Assembly: GCA_032622095.1 (NCBI GenBank) | Contig: CP136066.1 | Location: 102,259,319-102,323,318 of the forward strand | Length of the DNA: 64,000 nt | Direction: 5' to 3' | Source of the DNA: Siphonodentalium dalli | Taxonomy: Eukaryota > Mollusca > Scaphopoda > Gadilida > Siphonodentaliidae | Notes under the pieces: generated by a model | The model's database searches: none | Told to the model about the DNA's origin: nothing | The model's input: only the letters and a program-made list of their open reading frames with translations | Shown here: positions 1 through 12,536 of the stretch, piece by piece | How the letters are laid out: the number at the start of each line of letters is the position of its first letter | Numbering within the stretch: the stretch's first letter is position 1 | Position numbers and translations under genes: made by a program

Positions 1-3000
1 GACGCACCAACACCGCATCATTATAGATAAATTAGCAGGACCCACCAACACCGCATCATTGTAGATACATTAGCAGGACCCACCAACACCGCATCATTAT
101 AGATAAATTAGCAGGAACCACCAATACCGCATCATTATAGATAAATTAGCAGGACCCACCAACAGCACAGCATTATAGATAAATCAGCAGGACCAACCAA
201 CAGCACAGCATTATAGCAAGGCTCACCAACATCACAGCATTATAGATCAATCAGTGGGACCCACCAACATCACAGTATTCTAGATAAATCAGTGGGACCC
301 ACCAACATCACAGTATTCTAGATAAATCAGCAGGACACACCAACATCACAGCATTATAGATCAATCAGCGGGACCCACCAACATCACAGTATTCTAGATA
401 AATCAGCAGGACACACCAACATCACAGCATTATAGATCAATCAGCGGGACCCACCAATATCACAGTATTCTAGATAAATCAGCAGGACACACCAACATCA
501 CAGCATTATAGATCAATCAGCGGGACCCACCAACATCACAGTATTCTAGATAAATCAGCAGGACACACCAACATCACAGCATTATAGCAGGACACACCAA
601 CATCACAGCATTATAGCAGGAAACCACCAACACCACATTATTATAGATAAATCAGCAGGACCCACCAACATCGCAGCATTATAGATAAATTAGCAGGACC
701 CACCAACACCGCATCATTATAGATAAATTAGCAGGACCCACCAACACCGCATCATTATAGTTAAATTAGCAGGACCCACCAACACCGCATCATTATAGAT
801 AAATTAGCAGGAACCACCAACACCGCATCATTATAGATAAATTAGCAGGACCCACCAACATCGCAGCATTATAGCACGACCCACCAACACCGCATCATTA
901 TATATAAATCAGCAGGACCCACAAACATCACAGCATTATAGCAGGAACCACCAACATCACAGCATTATAGATAAATCAGCAGGACCAACCAACATCACAG
1001 CATTATAGCAAGACTCACCAACATCACAGCATTATATATCAATCAGCAGGACCCACCAACATCACAGTATTCCAGATAAATCAGCAGGACACACCAACAT
1101 CACAGCATTATAGCAGGACACACCAACATCACAGCATTATAGCAGGAAACCACCAACACCGCATCATTATAGATAAATTAGCATGACCCACCAACACCGC
1201 ATCATTATAGATAAATTAGCAGGACCCACCAACACCGCATCATTATAGATACATTAGCAGGACCCACAAACATAACACTATTATAGCAGAAACCACCAAC
1301 ATCACAGCATTATAGATAAATCAGCAGGACCCACCAACGTCACAGCCGTATAGCAGGACACACCAACATCACAGCATTATAGCAGGAAACCACCAACACC
1401 GCATCATTATAGATAAATTAGCAAGACCCACCAACACCGCATCATTATAGATAAATTAGCAGGACCCACCAACACCGCATCATTATAGATAAATTAGCAG
1501 GACCCGCCAACACCGCATCATTATAGATAAATTAGCAGGAAACCCCAACATCGCAGCATTATAGATAAATTAGCAGGACCCACCAACACCGCATCATTGT
1601 AGATAAATTAGCAGGACCCACCAACACCGCATCATTATAGATAAATTAGCAGGACCCACCAACACCGCATCATTGTAGATAAATTAGCAGGACCCACCAA
1701 CACCGCATCATTATAGATAAATTAGCAGGACCCACCAACACCGCATCATTATAGATAAATTAGCAGGACCCACAAACATAACATTATTATAGCAGAAACC
1801 ACCAACATCACAGCATTATAGCAGGACACACCAACATCACAGCATTATATATAAATCAGCGGGACCCACCAACATCACAGTATTCTAGATAAATCAGCAG
1901 GACACACCAACATCACAGCATTATAGATCAATCAGCGGGACCCACCAATATCACAGTATTCTAGATAAATCAGCAGGACACACCAACATCACAGCATTAT
2001 AGATCAATCAGCGGGACCCACCAACATCACAGTATTCTAGATAAATCAGCAGGACACACCAACATCACAGCATTATAGCAGGACACACCAACATCACAGC
2101 ATTATAGCAGGAAACAACCAACACCGCATCATTATAGATAAATTAGCATGACCCACCAACACCGCATCATTATAGATAAATTAGCAGGACCCACCAACAC
2201 CGCATCATTATAGATAAATTAGCAGGACCCACCAACACCGCATCATTATAGATACATTAGCAGGACCCACCAACACCGCATCATTATAGATAAATTAGCA
2301 GGAACCCCCAACACCGCATCATTATAGATCAATTAGCAGGACCCACCAACATAACATTATTATAGCAGAAACCACCAACATCACAGCATTATAGCAGGAC
2401 ACACCAACATCACAGCATTATATATAAATCAGCAGGACCCACCAACATCACAGCATTATAGCAGAACCCACCAACATCACAGTATTATAGATAAATCAGC
2501 AGGACCCACCAACATTACATCATTTTAGCAGGACCCACCAACATCGAATCATTATAACAGGACCCACCAACATCACAGCATTATAGCAGGACCCACCAAC
2601 ATCACAGCATTATATATAAATCAACAGGACCCACCATCACAGCATTACAGATAAATCAGCAGGACCCAGCAACATCACATATAAATCAACAGGACCCACC
2701 GACATTACAGCATTATAGCAGGACCCACCAACATCACATCATTATAGCAGGACTCACCAACATCACAGCATTATAGATAAATCAGCAGGACCCACCAACA
2801 TTACATCATTTTAGCAGGACCCACCAACATCGAATCATTATAACAGGACCCACCAACATCACAGCATTATAGCAGGACCCACCAACATCACAGCATTATA
2901 GCAGAACCCACCAACATCACAGCATTATAGATAAATCAGCGGGTCCCACCAACATCACATCATTATAACAGGACCCACCAACATCACAGCATTATAGTAG

Positions 3001-3125
3001 GACTCACCAACACCACATTATTATAGATAAATCAGCAGTACCCACCAACATCACGGCATTATAGCAGGACCCACCAACACCACACCATTGTATAGAAATC
3101 AGAAGGACCCACCAACACCACATCA

Positions 3126-3150
3126 TCTATTATATATTTTGGAAGATCTG
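3126..3150 (+). mobile_element. Truncated Helitron 5' end inside the satellite, copy 1
   Basis: After ...CACATCA the sequence reads TCTATTATATATTTTGG and AAGATCTG, identical to the first 25 bases of the full element at 6524, then changes abruptly to satellite (TCACAGCATTACAG). It is the head of the element without its body. Confidence 0.8.
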
Positions 3151-5244
3151 TCACAGCATTACAGATAAATCAGCAGGACCCAGCAACATCACATATAAAT
3201 CAACAGGACCCACCGACATTACAGCATTATAGCAGGACCCACCAACATCACATCATTATAGCAGGACTCACCAACATCACAGCATTATAGATAAATCAGC
3301 AGGACCCACCAACATTACATCATTTTAGCAGGACCCACCAACATCACATCATTATAACAGGACCCACCAACATCACAGCATTATAGCAGGACTCACCAAC
3401 ATCACAGCATTATAGATAAATCAGCGGGTCCCACCAACATCACATCATTATAGCAGGACCGACAACATCACATCATTATAACAGGACCCACCAACATCAC
3501 AGCATTATAGCAGGACTCACCAACACCACATTATTATAGATAAATCAGCAGGACCCACCAACATCACGGCATTATAGCAGGACCCACCAACACCACACCA
3601 TTGTATAGAAATCAGCAGGACCCACCAACACCACATCATTATATATAAATCAGCAGAACCCACCAACATCACAGCATTATAGCAGGACCCATAGACATCA
3701 CAGCATTATAGCAGCACCCACCAACATCGCAGCATTATAGCAGGACCCACCAACATTACAGCATTATAGATAAATAAGCAGGACCCACCAACATCACGGC
3801 ATTATAGCAGGACCCACCAACACCACACCATTGTATAGAAATCAGCAGGACCCACCAACACCACATCATTATATATAAATCAGCAGAAACCACCAACATC
3901 ACAGCATTATAGCAGGACCCACAGACATCACTGCATTATACAGGACCCACCAACATCACAGCATTATAGCAGGACCCACCAACATCACAGCATTATAGCA
4001 GGACCGACCAACTTCATAGCATTATAGATAAATCAGCGGGACCCACCAACATCACAGTATTCTAGATAAATCAGCAGGACACACCAACATCACAGCATTA
4101 TAGATCAATCAGCGGGACCCACCAATATCACAGTATTCTAGATAAATCAGCAGGACACACCAACATCACAGCATTATAGATCAATCAGCGGGACCCACCA
4201 ACATCACAGTATTCTAGATAAATCAGCAGGACACACCAACATCACAGCATTATAGCAGGACACACCAACATCACAGCATTATAGCAGGAAACAACCAACA
4301 CCGCATCATTATAGATAAATTAGCATGACCCACCAACACCGCATCATTATAGATAAATTAGCAGGACCCACCAACACCGCATCATTATAGATAAATTAGC
4401 AGGACCCACCAACACCGCATCATTATAGATACATTAGCAGGACCCACCAACACCGCATCATTATAGATAAATTAGCAGGAACCCCCAACACCGCATCATT
4501 ATAGATCAATTAGCAGGACCCACCAACATAACATTATTATAGCAGAAACCACCAACATCACAGCATTATAGCAGGACACACCAACATCACAGCATTATAT
4601 ATAAATCAGCAGGACCCACCAACATCACAGCATTATAGCAGAACCCACCAACATCACAGTATTATAGATAAATCAGCAGGACCCACCAACATCACAGCCT
4701 TATAGCAGGACCAACCAACATCACAGCATTATATATAAATCAACAGGACCCACCATCACAGCATTACAGATAAATCAGCAGGACCCAGCAACATCACATA
4801 TAAATCAACAGGACCCACCGACATTACAGCATTATAGCAGGACCCACCAACATCACATCATTATAGCAGGACTCACCAACATCACAGCATTATAGATAAA
4901 TCAGCAGGACCCACCAACATTACATCATTTTAGCAGGACCCACCAACATCGAATCATTATAACAGGACCCACCAACATCACAGCATTATAGCAGGACCCA
5001 CCAACATCACAGCATTATAGCAGAACCCACCAACATCACAGCATTATAGATAAATCAGCGGGTCCCACCAACATCACATCATTATAACAGGACCCACCAA
5101 CATCACAGCATTATAGTAGGACTCACCAACACCACATTATTATAGATAAATCAGCAGTACCCACCAACATCACGGCATTATAGCAGGACCCACCAACACC
5201 ACACCATTGTATAGAAATCAGAAGGACCCACCAACACCACATCA

Positions 5245-5269
5245 TCTATTATATATTTTGGAAGATCTG
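5245..5269 (+). mobile_element. Truncated Helitron 5' end inside the satellite, copy 2
   Basis: Same fusion as at 3126-3150, at the matching place in the second half of the 2.1-kb duplication. The head-satellite junction was therefore copied with the array rather than inserted twice. Confidence 0.8.
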
Positions 5270-6523
5270 TCACAGCATTACAGATAAATCAGCAGGACCC
5301 AGCAACATCACATATAAATCAACAGGACCCACCGACATTACAGCATTATAGCAGGACCCACCAACATCACATCATTATAGCAGGACTCACCAACATCACA
5401 GCATTATAGATAAATCAGCAGGACCCACCAACATTACATCATTTTAGCAGGACCCACCAACATCACATCATTATAACAGGACCCACCAACATCACAGCAT
5501 TATAGCAGGACTCACCAACATCACAGCATTATAGATAAATCAGCGGGTCCCACCAACATCACAGCATTATAGCAGGACCGACAACATCACATCATTATAA
5601 CAGGACCCACCAACATCACAGCATTATAGCAGGACTCACCAACACCACATTATTATAGATAAATCAGCAGGACCCACCAACATCACGGCATTATAGCAGG
5701 ACCCACCAACACCACACCATTGTATAGAAATCAGCAGGACCCACCAACACCACATCATTATATATAAATCAGCAGAACCCACCAACATCACAGCATTATA
5801 GCAGGACCCATAGACATCACAGCATTATAGCAGCACCCACCAACATCGCAGCATTATAGCAGGACCCACCAACATTACAGCATTATAGATAAATAAGCAG
5901 GACCCACCAACATCACGGCATTATAGCAGGACCCACCAACACCACACCATTGTATAGAAATCAGCAGGACCCACCAACACCACATCATTATATATAAATC
6001 AGCAGAAACCACCAACATCACAGCATTATAGCAGGACCCACAGACATCACTGCATTATACAGGACCCACCAACATCACAGCATTATAGCAGGACCCACCA
6101 ACATCACAGCATTATAGCAGGACCGACCAACTTCATAGCATTATAGATAAATTAGCAGGTCCCACCAACACCACATCATTATAACAGGACCCACCAACAT
6201 TACAGCATTATAACAGGACCCACCAACATCACTGCATTATAGCAGGACCCACCAACATCACAGCATTATAGCAGAACCCACCAACATCACAGCATTATAG
6301 ATAAATCAGCGGGACCCACCAACATCACAGCATTATAGCAGGACCCACAACATCACATCATTATAACAGGACCCACCAACATCACAGCATTATAGCAGGA
6401 CTCACCAACACCACATTATTATAGATAAATCAGCAGTACCCACCAACATCACGGCATTATAACAGGACCCACCAACACCACACCATTGTATAGAAATCAG
6501 AAGGACCCACCAACACCACATCA

Positions 6524-7124
6524 TCTATTATATATTTTGGAAGATCTGTCTGTGTGTGTGTCTGTCTGTAATCGATGGACTCGAAAACGGCCGAGCCGAT
6601 TTCGATGAAACTTGGTGTATGTGGGGGTATTTTCGGCCGGGGAGTGACATGGGCCTATTAATTTGCCCGTGCGACGTGACCTTGAAATCGGGTAATTTCA
6701 AGGTCAAACGCCCGAATATCACGGGATTTCGATGAAACTTGGTATGTAGGGGTACTTTCGTATGGGGAGTCTCATAAGCATATTCATTTGCCCGTGCGAA
6801 GTTACATTAACCTTGAAATCGGGTCAATTCAAGGTCAAATCGCGAATTTTGATGGGATTTCGAAGAAATTTGATACATAGGGTTACTTTTGTCCACTTAG
6901 TATTTTGGACGGGTCAAATCGTGACCCCGACCTGACCTTGACCTTCTAAATTATCAATTCAAGGTCAAATCGGGTAAAACCGGATGGATTTCGACGGGCA
7001 CGTTTGTCGGGTACTTTTGTCCAGGCAGTGTTTTTCACTGGTCAAATCGTGACCCCACTTGACCTTGACCTTCAAAATGGACAATTCAAGGTCAAAGCCC
7101 GGACGAAGTCGGGTCACCTTCTAG
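6524..7124 (+). mobile_element. Non-autonomous Helitron-like element (601 bp)
   Basis: Starts with TC (TCTATTATATATTTTGG) after an A and ends with CTAG before a T. A short GC stem with a GAA loop (CCCGGACGAAGTCGGG) lies just before the end. The interior has a TG-rich stretch, a segment around ATCGATGGACTCGAAAACG, and repeated GACCTTGACCTTC / AATTCAAGGTCAAATC motifs; there is no Rep/helicase frame. The satellite on each side joins cleanly: the unoccupied sequence CACATCATTATATATAAATC is present at about 3632-3651 and again near 5750. There is no target duplication. Confidence 0.85.
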
Positions 7125-7194
7125 TTATATATAAATCAGCAGAACCCACCGACATCACAGCATTATAGCAGGACCCACAGACATCACAGCATTA
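7125..7194. repeat. Satellite tail beyond the Helitron
   Basis: Two to three more units of the 1-6523 satellite (TTATATATAAATCAGCAG start), continuing exactly where the left flank of the Helitron stopped. Confidence 0.85.
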
Positions 7195-7197
7195 TAA

Positions 7198-7325
7198 TCT
7201 GAAATTACTACATAACTCGTCGATTTTACTACATAACTCGTGAGCTACCACAAAACTCCTCGATTGTTACTACATAACTCGTGGGCTACCACAAAACTCG
7301 TCAGTTACTACATAACTCGACGTAA
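7198..7325. repeat. Short minisatellite, TACTACATAACTCG units
   Basis: Alternating units of the type TTACTACATAACTCGTC and GCTACCACAAAACTCGTC, about five in all. Unrelated to the neighbouring satellite. Confidence 0.7.
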
Positions 7326-7680
7326 CAGTGGGTGATCCGATGGGCAAAAAAACGCATTTTTTACAACCTCATGTAATTTTTTTACTAAAGACATTTTGTG
7401 CCCATATTTGACAACATATAGTTTAAAACATATAATAACTGCAAAAACACCATATTTGTGTCACTAGGACCCCACATAGCCCTTAGCGGATATGACAGTA
7501 TAAGCTATGGCATGCATGTTGCATATGGGTCATATGGGACGGTTGGGTGAAATACTTCCTTCCAGACACCCTTCGGGAAGAAGCTTCGAGAAAAGTGAAA
7601 CTGAAATAAATAAACTTGTCATGATGTAACTCAAGCCAAGATCATTGTGTGCATGGAAAAAGAGCGAACAACTGTATTAA

Positions 7681-8147
7681 CCCTTTCAGTGCCAGGTCCG
7701 ATTTTTGTATCAACCCATATACCCTGTGCCAATGCATTCTCTTATATATGCGAGTCGACCATAGGTCGCCTCGCATATATAAGAGAATGCATTGGTCTAA
7801 CAATTTTTCATTATTTGTTATTATTTTTTACAATTTTTTACAATTTTAATAATTTTTTCTTATATTCTTTAACAGACTTATTTTGTAGGTTTAGTGCCAG
7901 GGAATCTTACGTTTTTCATTGGCATCAAAATTATTACTATGAATACTTGGTGATAGTTTTGAGTTTTAACATGCCCGTAAGGTTTTATCAAGTTTTTAAA
8001 TTCGCTATACCATGCTTAAGCTTACCCAAAAAAAATTCAACCCAAAAAATAATCTAAACAAAAATATATATATATTTTTTTTTTTATGGCCGATTTTACA
8101 GACCGTAAATTAGGGCCGATGAGATCGGCCCACTGGCACTGAAATGG
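7681..8147. mobile_element. piggyBac-like MITE with TTAA duplication and nested palindrome
   Basis: Flanked by TTAA at 7677-7680 and 8148-8151. The ends are inverted: CCCTTTCAGTGCCAG at the left, the complement of CCATTTCAGTGCCAG at the right. TTAA duplication with a CCCTTT end is typical of piggyBac-type elements. At about 7719-7798 lies a palindrome (arms beginning CCAATGCATTCTCTTATATA) that recurs in other elements of this window. No transposase frame. Confidence 0.8.
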
Positions 8148-8151
8148 TTAA

Positions 8152-9407
8152 ACATCAATGTGACTATCAATGGCTAGACAAAAACTGCCATCAGTGCATC
8201 AAGCCAATCCGTGAATGATGTGCATGTTTATCAACTCAGATGAACTGTCACTCATACGAGACCTAAAGTATCCAAGTCTGGTGTAGTGATGTGGTTGCTT
8301 GTCATCTATAAACAAGTAGGATCTGTTTGTCTGTCCGGATTTTTATCCCAGACCCCTATACCGAGTTCAACCAAATTTGGTGTGGTGACTCGGGGAACCC
8401 TGGAGGATGTGATAACGGCGTTAGTTTTTCAAACATTTGGAATTGAAAAAATTGAAAACAAAATAAAATAAAACTGGTTTTATTAAATTGAGCTAGGAGA
8501 TCAATCTAAAAAAAATAATTAAAAAAAATATATATATAAACCAAATGTGTCAACGATCAAAAAGTGCTTGAAGCCCACCGCTGAAAATAAAGGCTGTCTA
8601 AGATCAAAATATGCACAATGTCCCACAAAGGGACCACAGATCTCTCCGACACTTAATATAGGCTCACAAAGTGAGCTTGTTTCAGCTAGTTTAGTATAAT
8701 AGAAGTTGCCCCAGTAGACTAACAAACGTGGTATGGAATATGTTAGATAATGGGTTGGTTGGCTGACAGACTAATCAGGAAATAGTTAGAAATTATTGAA
8801 TTGTGTGTATCCTGCACAATGACCCAGGTTTACAGATAATCAGCAATTTATAAACATTTTTATTTTCAATATAAAAAGGCTTCTGAAACAGGTTAAACTG
8901 TTTGAACTAAATGTTATCATTTCCCAGTCATATGAGTGGTATCAGTAGGGTTTTATGCGGATTTAGGCCAAAATTAGTTAAATTTGGGGGGGTCCAAAAA
9001 TTGGGAGTAAATTATTATTTTATTTTTTTACAGGTTTGGGGTTGGTGGGCCCCCGAAAGTGCCAGATGCAAAAAAACGGCATACCGTCCTGCAATGTTTT
9101 TACTAGCCCCCTCCCCCGGCCTTACTACAGAATGCCCCTATCATCCAAAATGCATGTAAAGGCAAATAATTTCCCCAGAATAGTTCCTGACCAAAATAAG
9201 GTCATGGAATATTTTTCGCCATGTGAATGACCCTATATATGTTAAAGGAAGATTTAGTTTTTGAAAACTTTTTCACGGGGTATCGCTGGGTCTGATTTAC
9301 ACTCTGCGCATGACAGGTATATTACTCAACTATACCCTCCCGATCTGGATGTATGACGTCTGTATAAATTTTCTAACACAAAGTTTTAAAGTGTTTTTAA
9401 TCTTTAA
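8152..9407. other. No gene seen; decayed repeats and 3' flank of the membrane-protein gene
   Basis: AT-rich DNA. 8300-8460 resembles 17230-17340 in reverse (CACACCTAATTT / AAATTTGGTGTGG type motif), so it is a dispersed repeat. The minus-strand 3' UTR of the gene ending at 9408 should lie in the right-hand part. Confidence 0.5.
9019..9024 (-). terminator. Candidate poly(A) signal AATAAA
   Basis: AATAAA on the minus strand about 385 bases past the stop codon at 9408. AT-rich DNA makes chance matches common, so this is only a candidate. Confidence 0.25.
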
Positions 9408-9768
9408 TCACAAATCCGTATCTGGGCACACCAAGTAATTTGTTATGCTTTTGTGAACCCAGCCCGAGTAGAATATCCACCGTATAGAACCATCGCCATC
9501 TCTCAATGGATAGATACTCGTACTTGTATATCTGCACGAACAAGAGCTCGATTTCTGGTCGTTTATGGCGTTGGTTAGGCCCGTTTCGCACTGGTCGTCA
9601 CCAGGTACACAAGTGAGGGTTCCCAGATCCTGCGCGTATATCTTCCTGCAGTTGCAGTCTGGTAGCTCACTCCCCCCTGGTGATTGTGTTACGAAGTCGC
9701 AGGCTGAGCATCTTCTGAATTTGTGACAAGCGGCAATGGAAGACACCGTGCTGGAGCAATCCGAGGAC
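9408..9768 (-). CDS. Terminal Cys-rich exon of a type II membrane-protein gene
   Basis: Open from a minus-strand acceptor (TTTTTCGTCACAG at its 5' side) to a TGA stop at 9408: one base completing a split codon, then 119 residues. It begins SSDCSSTVSSIAACHKF and ends NYLVCPDTDL. It has 11 cysteines, several in close pairs (CSAC, CNC, CSC), as expected of a disulfide-bonded extracellular module. I recognise no named domain. It lies downstream of, and on the same strand as, the exons at 12.5-49.5 kb, and is read as their 3' end. The phase does not fully fit: this exon needs a phase-2 donor, but the exon at 12537-12686 has a good donor in phase 1. A small exon may be missing, or a weaker donor (AACAA before GTATAA) is used. 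It could instead belong to a separate gene. Confidence 0.6.
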
Positions 9769-10638
9769 CTGTGACGAAAAAGATCACCAATGGTTAAGTT
9801 ATCCTGCTAATTTGCTATCATGATGATGTTTGTGGATCGCTGATGAATTACCACATTTACATTTACGGAATTAGTCATAAGAGGCATTGGGGCCCATCAC
9901 ACGACTTTGCTGCTGTATGTTGTATGAGAACAGCTTCATGAAAGTTAATTAATCTGAGGATCTCCAAATTTGTAGTAGATATAAAGGTTCTCCTTGAACG
10001 ATTCATATCTGTCAGGGTCAAATATATACAACCATGCACTGCAACGTATTCCAGTCATTGAAGCTATTATGCTGGTAGGGCAAAGCCATGCTGTTGAGAA
10101 GTACCGTTATTTTTGTTTCTAAGGTTGTAATTTTCGCGGTTTTTGGCAAATCCGAGCATATTTGAGCAGATAACAGCGTCTGCATGTATGAAACATATTT
10201 ATTTTTAATTATTTCAAATATGGCGGTACTGGTGTTTGCAAACATCAGGGATAGCCATCTAAATAGCGGCCGCTTTCCAACAACCAAGGCAGCCGTTATT
10301 TAAATATTTCACAATTCTTGATTGCTGAAATCGCTCAGCTGTTTTAAATATGTTAAGAACACGGTTGGTGTTGTCATTCTTATGCCAGTCAAAATAATGT
10401 CACTCGCCACGGCCAGCTCCCTCGCAGGGATGCTGCTGATATATGGGTACCATAAACGCCACGTATAGAGAGGAGATGATGGGTCTTAGTCTGAATTTTA
10501 TAAATTGTTTTATCAAACTTTCCAACTATTGGAAATTCCCAACGTAACACCCTCTATGGTTGACATTTCTCAACTGATCACAATTTCAGTAATTAAAAAT
10601 CGGTATTTCGATCTAAAAAAAAAACAAATATCACACTC
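9769..10638. other. Intron-like DNA, no convincing exon
   Basis: Two minus-strand stretches have an acceptor-like AG and a short open frame (about 10195 downward and about 10485 downward), but neither fits the phase of the surrounding exons nor has a good donor. No repeat family recognised. Confidence 0.4.
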
Positions 10639-11138
10639 AAAGGCCCGCTTAATTTTCGAACCCCAGATCACATTATATAAAATATATGCCATATTATATA
10701 CCAATTGAAAGAGAAAGCTCCAAAACATTGTATTATCAACTTATCCGGTGTCATAAACTGTGAACATGTTGCTTTTGTTGAGTTACCGACGGTTTATTTT
10801 TTAAGTTTCATCTGGACTGTAGTGCAAAATGTTTTAATTTCAATGGAAGGGGATTAACTCTATATCTTAAAGATAGAGTTATTCCTCTTCCATTGAAAAT
10901 AAATATATAGTTTGAATTTTGTTGCATTTTGTGTGTTGCAACGGGGGAAATGTTTGTAAGATTTTAGCTTTTTTTTATATTACTCTAAGGGCACCTTCAG
11001 AGGCACGTTCCAAATGGTGATGAATTATAGTATTATAGTATTTTTAATCATATTGCATGACATAGATTGTTATTAAAACCGTATATCAAGGCACTGTAAA
11101 AAAAAAAAGTCCGTGACTCGAAAACTAAATGGGCCTTT
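10639..11138. mobile_element. MITE with AAAGGCCC ends and internal hairpin, copy 1
   Basis: Inverted ends: AAAGGCCCGCTTAATTTTCG at the left and the complement of AAAGGCCCATTTAGTTTTCG at the right. Inside, about 10837-10900, is a long hairpin: TTCAATGGAAGGGGATTAAC against its complement, around a centre with ATATCTTAAAGAT. A second copy is at 19123-20020. This copy lacks the TA-flanked insertion found there, so it serves as the empty site (TA at 10692-10693). Confidence 0.75.
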
Positions 11139-11855
11139 AAAATACTGTCTGAGATATCAAATTATCAGAACAAATTCAATCTAAATTTCCAGCTAATGTT
11201 TCGTCACGCATGGAATACCCAACTGCTGTATTTTTGGGGTTCACTCCCTGCCACACATCTCTGGTGGTAAAGTCAAGTATTGCCTAGATTGGCATCGGTT
11301 ATAATGAAAATACTGGAATATGTTTATATAGATTAACTAATATGGCTCGTTGCCTGGTTTAAAATGTATTTGTATATGCTTTATGTCAGTATTAATATAT
11401 ATATATAATAATAGCCTATACATATATACATAATAATTGACTGAAGAGTTGTATACATGCTTTATCAATGCCAAAGACTAACCATTATCCCTATATTATC
11501 AAGACCCCCGCCATGACACAGGCAGTATCACTTTTAAACCACTATATTATATTAAGACATTGGTTTTGGTGAAGTTGGCGAAACTATTTGTTACCCACAA
11601 CGGTCCCACCCCCGACATTTCTGAACAAACTGTTCTATCTATGACCCTCCCCTATCCCATTCGTATAAAAGCAAGGACGTTACAGAGACCAGCCATTATA
11701 TTGTTAGTGACCTCGGTCTGTGGCGGCCGTGTGCATTGCATTTAGTCCCATACGTACGTGCATGTAGCTTTTTTGCAGTCCCATGTACCAAACTCCGTCT
11801 TTGAACATGGCAAATCTGTATGAACAAATATATAAAGTCTCATGATAAGTGTGTG
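11139..11855. other. No gene seen
   Basis: AT-rich, with a run of TA dinucleotides near 11390-11420. Nothing exon-like on either strand. Confidence 0.4.
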
Positions 11856-11859
11856 TTAA

Positions 11860-12251
11860 CCCTTTACCCAACAGAACGGCCCTGTGCCAATGCATTCTCT
11901 TATATATGCGAGTCGACCATAGGTCGCCTCGCATATATAAGAGAATGCATTGGCTTAACACATTAAAAATTATAAAATTGTTAAAGAATGTAAGAAAAAA
12001 TGGTAAAAAGTGTTAAAAAAAAATTTTTTTTAGGCCAATGCATTCTCTTATATATGCGAGGCGACCTATGGTCGACTCGCATATATAAGAGAATGCATTG
12101 TCACAGGGCATAACTGTAACTATCACAATGTGGTCAAGGAGCCGGTTCCAATGATATCCATATTTGTATGGTTCTATTGAGACAGACCAAAGATATTTTA
12201 GGCTGTTGAAGCTTTATTTGGCCGGTTTTGGCCGGTTTGTTGGCTAAAGGG
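11860..12251 (+). mobile_element. piggyBac-like MITE with two palindromic cores
   Basis: TTAA at 11856-11859 and 12252-12255. The ends CCCTTTACCCAACAGAACGG and complement of CCCTTTAGCCAACAAACCGG are inverted. Inside are two oppositely oriented palindromic cores (about 11883-11954 and 12033-12105) around an AT-rich spacer, then an asymmetric segment of about 130 bp. The element at 39012-39389 is the same subfamily in the opposite orientation. Confidence 0.85.
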
Positions 12252-12263
12252 TTAACACTTCTA

Positions 12264-12483
12264 GACTAAATGGATTCTCCCATCCAGTTATAAAAATATA
12301 TACATTGGAACGGTCTATTGCACATTTGGAGGGGTTTCCGTGTAAAACAAAGCGATGACAGATAATACAAATGAAGAAGGATTCTATCTATTGGTGGGAA
12401 ATGTTCAGATAATAAGGTCGTTTGTTGAATTTATTATCTGAACATTTCCTAAGTAACTACTCGTCAATGCGTATTTAGTATAG
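12264..12483. mobile_element. About 230-bp MITE, TACTAAAT-type ends, copy 1
   Basis: Shares its layout with 18398-18650 and 59443-59694: left end near ACTAAATGGATTCTCCCA, middle GGAAATGTTCAGATAATAAG, a short inverted TTATTATCTGAACATTTCC, and right end ACTACTCGTCAATG...TATTTAGTATAG. Non-coding. Confidence 0.7.
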
Positions 12484-12536
12484 AAAGGGTTAAATGGATT
12501 CCGTGGGACAATATTAATTATACTTGTTCACTTTAC

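Larger units (their letters stand above)
1861..6156. repeat. 2.1-kb higher-order tandem duplication inside the satellite
   Basis: The segment from about 1861 to 4037 reappears at about 4038 to 6156. Matching landmarks are offset by 2177 bp at the left (rare GAAACAACCA at 2111 and 4288) and by 2119 bp further right (GGAAGATCTG at 3141 and 5260; GACCGACCA at 4002 and 6121). The change in offset means one copy differs by about 58 bp, near 2480-2600. A shorter copy of the left part is also visible around 360-600. Confidence 0.85.
1..6523. repeat. Satellite array, unit family around CAGGACCCACCAACATCACAG
   Basis: Tandem array of short diverged units, mostly about 20 bp (GACCCACCAACATCACAGCA type plus TTATAGCAG) or about 37 bp when the spacer reads ATAGATAAATCAG. 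Several variants are interspersed in blocks: a CACCGCATC form (1-180, 690-880, 1150-1780, 2120-2340), a CACAGTATTCTAG form (250-580, 1870-2050, 4040-4230) and a CACCACATC form. The block order repeats, so there is higher-order structure. Nothing in it looks coding. The array continues at 7125-7194 after the Helitron insertion. Confidence 0.95.

Noticed and set aside
1-6523. CRISPR-like appearance of short repeats with spacers
   Set aside because: The intervening parts are themselves repeats, unit lengths vary, and the context is an animal genome with introns.
10395-10485. Minus-strand peptide with GSWPWRVTLF after an acceptor, resembling the start of a trypsin-type protease domain
   Set aside because: The IVGG-type start is not kept, no His/Asp/Ser exons follow downstream, and its phase does not fit the neighbouring exons. 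Likely chance.
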